From Hyphomicrobium_A sp963724945 (GTDB taxonomy: Bacteria; Pseudomonadota; Alphaproteobacteria; Rhizobiales; Hyphomicrobiaceae), in contig CAVRWL010000003.1 in the NCBI GenBank assembly GCA_963724945.1, positions 2,666,001 to 2,730,000 of the forward strand: a stretch of 64,000 nt of DNA. Reading direction: 5' to 3'. The notes beneath the pieces are model-generated. The model was not told the DNA's origin. It made no database searches and worked only from the letters and a program-made list of their open reading frames with translations. Shown here in pieces: positions 61,189 to 64,000 of the stretch (position 1 is the first letter of the stretch; each line of letters opens with the position of its first letter). A program made the position numbers and the translations under genes.

Positions 61189-62400
61189 TCACTTCACCGC
61201 GGCGAAGGCCGCGGCCAGCTCCTTGGCGCCGTTCAGATCCGCTTCGGCGTCCATCTGGGCGTTCGTCGCCGCAAAGAGCTTGGCGACCGTATTGTTGAGG
61301 CTGGCCACGTCGTTGCGCTTATATCCGCCCCGTAGAAAGAAATTCGCGGTCGGCACCTTGCCGCGCAGATCGGCGGGCATCAGCACCATGTCCAGGCCGT
61401 TCCCGTCTCCGGTCAGGTTCATCATCTCGAGCTCGGCTCCCGTTAGAGGGGCTGCATGCCCGCGGCTCCTGGCAAAGGCGACCGAGGTCATAAGCTTTTG
61501 CGCCTGCAGCAGCGGCCCGACATCGACATCGAGGCTGAGCGCTTGCACGCCCAGGCCCTGCGGCGTTCTGGCGAGCTTGGCGTGCTCCTCCCATTGGTCC
61601 GGCACGCTGCGGGCGAAGGCGATCATTTTCTTCAGGGCGGCAATCTTCTTTTGCAGTTGCGCGCGACGGGCAGGCTTTGCTCCTTCCGCCGCCTTGCTCA
61701 AGGTTGCAACGAATGTGTCTCCCCCCTCCCCCAGCAGCTCCACGCTGTTGGTGGCGAGCAGCTGATTGTACCCGAGCGCGGTGGTGATGGCGCGCGCGTC
61801 GGGATCGTCGGATTCGAGCCCGGCCTGCACGTCGTACGTGCCCTCGCCGCCCGCCTCGAAGGCATAGACCTTGACGCACGCCTCCTTGCTGAGGCCAGCG
61901 GCGATGGCCGCCTTGGCATAGGCCCGCTTGTAGTCGCGCTCGCGGGCGGGCCGCTGCGGCGCAAAGCCGAACTCGGCCTTGGCGTGTCGCAGGAAATCGG
62001 CAACGACCGGAATGCCCTTGGTTTCCGCTTTGGCTTCGCCTTCGGCTTGGGCAGGCTGCGCCTCCGGGTTTACGGGCTGCGGCGGTCCGGCATAGACGGG
62101 CGGCTGCTCCAGCACGTAGTCGTCGAGCCCGATCGCCGCATGGCTCGCCATCTTGCCGCGCCGCGCCCGCCTCTTCTCGCTGATTCCCTGCCAATATGCC
62201 GCCGCCAGCTTCTCGTAAGCGTCGTGCGCCTTGGTGTAGGCCGCCAGCCCCTCGCGATATCGGGCCACCTTCTCCTGCAATCCGGGCGCGTCGGCAGCGG
62301 CAGCCGGCGCCGTGTCGCAATCGCCGGTGCTGGCGATGGGCGATGCCAGCAAGAAGCTTGCGAGCGCGACACGGCCCAAGAGGGGGCGCAGATTTCTCAC
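61189..62400 (-). CDS. Secreted lysozyme-like protein coupled to an RND pump
   Basis: 403 residues from a GTG at 62400, which overlaps the pump stop as GTGA. A signal peptide ends near residue 35. The middle reads ACVKVYAFEAGGEGTYDVQAGLESDDPDARAITTALGYNQLLATNSVELL, in which the Glu followed by GGxGTYDVQ and GYNQLL recalls lysozyme-like transglycosylase folds. A long helical region follows (QLQKKIAALKKMIAFARSV) and then a C-terminal domain. The peptidoglycan-lyase reading is inference. Translational coupling to an efflux pump suggests a role in opening the wall for the pump, or a shared regulation. Confidence 0.7.
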   Translation of the reverse strand: MRNLRPLLGRVALASFLLASPIASTGDCDTAPAAAADAPGLQEKVARYREGLAAYTKAHDAYEKLAAAYWQGISEKRRARRGKMASHAAIGLDDYVLEQPPVYAGPPQPVNPEAQPAQAEGEAKAETKGIPVVADFLRHAKAEFGFAPQRPARERDYKRAYAKAAIAAGLSKEACVKVYAFEAGGEGTYDVQAGLESDDPDARAITTALGYNQLLATNSVELLGEGGDTFVATLSKAAEGAKPARRAQLQKKIAALKKMIAFARSVPDQWEEHAKLARTPQGLGVQALSLDVDVGPLLQAQKLMTSVAFARSRGHAAPLTGAELEMMNLTGDGNGLDMVLMPADLRGKVPTANFFLRGGYKRNDVASLNNTVAKLFAATNAQMDAEADLNGAKELAAAFAAVK

Positions 62401-64000
62401 GCGGGAGCGGCCGGTTCCGACGGGGCTGATCGCGGCGCTGCACCCGTCTTGCTTTGCCTCTTGCGCCGCTGGCGCCACTCCTCGAGGCGCTGCAGCACGA
62501 CGAAGATCGACGGCACAAACGCGACCGTCAGCAGCGTCGAGCCCAGCATGCCGGTCAGCACCGCGATGCCGATCGACTTCTGCGCGTTGGCGCCGGCGCC
62601 CGAGGCCAAGACCAGCGGCACCACGCCGAGGATGAAGGCGAACGACGTCATCAGGATCGGACGGAAGCGCGAGCGCGCGGCCTCGACCGCGGCGTCGAGA
62701 AGGTCCTTGCCTTCCTTGATGCGCAGCTCGCGCGCGAACTCGACGATGAGGATCGCATTCTTGCTCGACAGCGCGATGAGCAGGATGAGGCCGATCTGCG
62801 TGTAGAGGTTGTTGCCGACGCCGAGCGCGAGCAGGGTCGCGGCGGTGCCGAGCAGCGCCAGCGGCACCGAGACGATGACGGTGACCGGCGCCACCCAGCT
62901 TTCGTACTGGCCGGCGAGCACCAGGTAGACGAGGAGAAGGCTCAAGCCGTAGATCAGGTAGATCTGGTTGCCGACCTCCTTCTCCTGGTAGGACATCGCC
63001 GTCCATTCGTAGCCGGCGTTCGGGGGCAGCGTGTCGTGCGCGATCTGCTCGAGCAGGTTGAGCCCCTGGCCCGAGCTGTAGCCCTGCTGGGTCGCGGTGA
63101 TGATCGTCGCTGCCGGGTACAGATTGTAGAGGCTGATTACCGACGGCCCGGCGGCCAACTCGATGGTGGCGAGCGTGCCGAGCGGCACCATGTTGCCGTC
63201 GTTGTTGCGCACCTGCAGGTACTGCAGGCTCTCCGGGTTGACGCGCGCGGCGGCCTCCGCCTGCACGTAGATCTGGAACACGCGGCCGAATTTGTTGAAC
63301 TGGCCGACGTAGGTGGAGCCAATGTAGGAGGAGAGCGCGTCGAGCGCGTTGCCGAGCGGCACGCCGAGCGTTTCCGCCTTCACGCGGTCGATGTTGACGT
63401 TGAGCTGCGGGGCGTCCGCGAGGAAGACATTGGTCGAGGAGGCGATCATCGATTGGCCGCGCGCCCGGTCGGCGATCGCCTGCGCCAGGCTCTGCAGCCT
63501 GGCGTAGTCGAAGCTTCCGTCGCGGATCTCGACCTTCATGGTCGCGCCCGCTGTGTTGCCGATGCCTTGGATGGCTGGCGGCGGGATGACGAGCGCGGTG
63601 CCGTCGGGGATGTCCTGCACCCGCGCGTTCAGCCCCTTGTAGAGCCCGAGCAGGTCCTCGCCTTTCTTGCGCTCGGCCCAGTCCTTCAGGATCACGTAGG
63701 CGACGCCGGCGCTCGACACGCTCGCACTGTCGTTCAACGCGGCTATGCCGGCGATGGCGACCACCTTGGCGACGCCGGGCTGCGCTTGCACCCGCGTGGT
63801 GATGTCGTCGAGTGCGCGCGTGGTGCGCTCGAGCGAGGCGCCCTCGGGAAGCTGTACGATGACGAGAAAGTAGCCCTGGTCCTCGATCGGCAGGAAGCCG
63901 GTCGGCACGCGGCTCAGCGTGTAAACGGCGAGGACGACGAGGGCGCCGACGATCACCGTCATCAGCGCGGCGTGCCCGACCATGTGCCGCATGAGACCGG
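62397..64000 (-). CDS. RND efflux transporter, HAE1 (AcrB/MexF) family, partial
   Basis: The C-terminal part (at least 534 residues; the 5' end lies beyond the right edge) of a hydrophobe/amphiphile-efflux RND pump. Visible landmarks are GFLPIEDQGYFLVIVQLPEGASLERT (start of the second half), NNLYTQIGLILLIALSSKNAILIVEFAREL and RPILMTSFAFILGVVPLVLASGAGANAQKSIGIAVLTGM, all strongly conserved in MexF/AcrB. It is not of the CusA type. The stop overlaps the start of the lysozyme-like gene. The adaptor is expected off the right edge. Confidence 0.96.
   Translation of the reverse strand, partial: GLMRHMVGHAALMTVIVGALVVLAVYTLSRVPTGFLPIEDQGYFLVIVQLPEGASLERTTRALDDITTRVQAQPGVAKVVAIAGIAALNDSASVSSAGVAYVILKDWAERKKGEDLLGLYKGLNARVQDIPDGTALVIPPPAIQGIGNTAGATMKVEIRDGSFDYARLQSLAQAIADRARGQSMIASSTNVFLADAPQLNVNIDRVKAETLGVPLGNALDALSSYIGSTYVGQFNKFGRVFQIYVQAEAAARVNPESLQYLQVRNNDGNMVPLGTLATIELAAGPSVISLYNLYPAATIITATQQGYSSGQGLNLLEQIAHDTLPPNAGYEWTAMSYQEKEVGNQIYLIYGLSLLLVYLVLAGQYESWVAPVTVIVSVPLALLGTAATLLALGVGNNLYTQIGLILLIALSSKNAILIVEFARELRIKEGKDLLDAAVEAARSRFRPILMTSFAFILGVVPLVLASGAGANAQKSIGIAVLTGMLGSTLLTVAFVPSIFVVLQRLEEWRQRRKRQSKTGAAPRSAPSEPAAPA

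Noticed and set aside
1..64000. tRNA, rRNA, CRISPR arrays, prophage or complete insertion sequences
   Set aside because: No regular repeat-spacer array, no transposase or integrase frame, and no cloverleaf with a recognisable T-loop was found on reading both strands.

Overview
High-GC DNA from an alphaproteobacterium, most likely a member of the Rhizobiales (Hyphomicrobiales). The reasons are the block sdhE/mfd, recG, DUF502, glmS, glmU, the double-cluster ferredoxin FdxA, Omp25/31-type porin-like barrels starting with an SWTGFYVG-like motif, a class I PHA synthase and an FnrN-type regulator with a perfect TTGAT-N4-ATCAA box. No tRNA, rRNA, CRISPR array, phage or intact transposon was seen.

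Layout. 0-2.8 kb: GNAT acetyltransferase and cytochrome P450, then small membrane proteins. 2.8-16 kb: conserved housekeeping block (mfd, sdhE, recG, DUF1801, DUF502, a TPR/SPOR protein, glmS, glmU). 16-24.5 kb: a second SPOR protein, two neutral zinc metallopeptidases, malonyl-CoA decarboxylase, a monooxygenase-fold protein, a C39-like protein, an LprI-like protein and a double-barrel outer-membrane protein. 24.7-26.6 kb: a nitric-oxide island in which nsrR faces fdxA and a frameshifted truncated haemoglobin across two AT-rich palindromic operators. 26.5-31.8 kb: efp with epmA and epmB (EF-P and its lysylation enzymes), mixed with small secreted and membrane proteins. 31.9-34 kb: frameshifted molybdopterin oxidoreductase. 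34.1-41 kb: copper/silver resistance operon (His/Cys-rich secreted protein, cusB, cusA, AhpD-like, copC, copD).

41-54.8 kb is the most interesting part. It carries a cation P-type ATPase, PHA synthase, a STAS protein, glucokinase, PfkB, an HTH protein, an isoaspartyl methyltransferase-erythromycin esterase fusion, DUF2267, a CBS-pair protein, an Fnr-type regulator and HemN, with three FNR-type boxes. The set resembles, gene for gene, parts of the mycobacterial DosR dormancy regulon, but appears to be wired to an oxygen-sensing Fnr. 55-57.5 kb: cupredoxin plus FTR1 iron permease, then a GH46 chitosanase. 57.5-61 kb: one 1141-residue protein that joins a GH18-like, a NodB deacetylase and a GT2 synthase domain. 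61-64 kb: a lysozyme-like protein translationally coupled to an RND pump that runs off the right edge.

Five otherwise well-conserved genes each carry a single-base frameshift (truncated haemoglobin, molybdopterin oxidoreductase, His/Cys-rich protein, glucokinase, hemN). This is either assembly indel error or real decay and should be resolved before functional claims are made. The DUF488 gene is different: its C-terminal half looks replaced.
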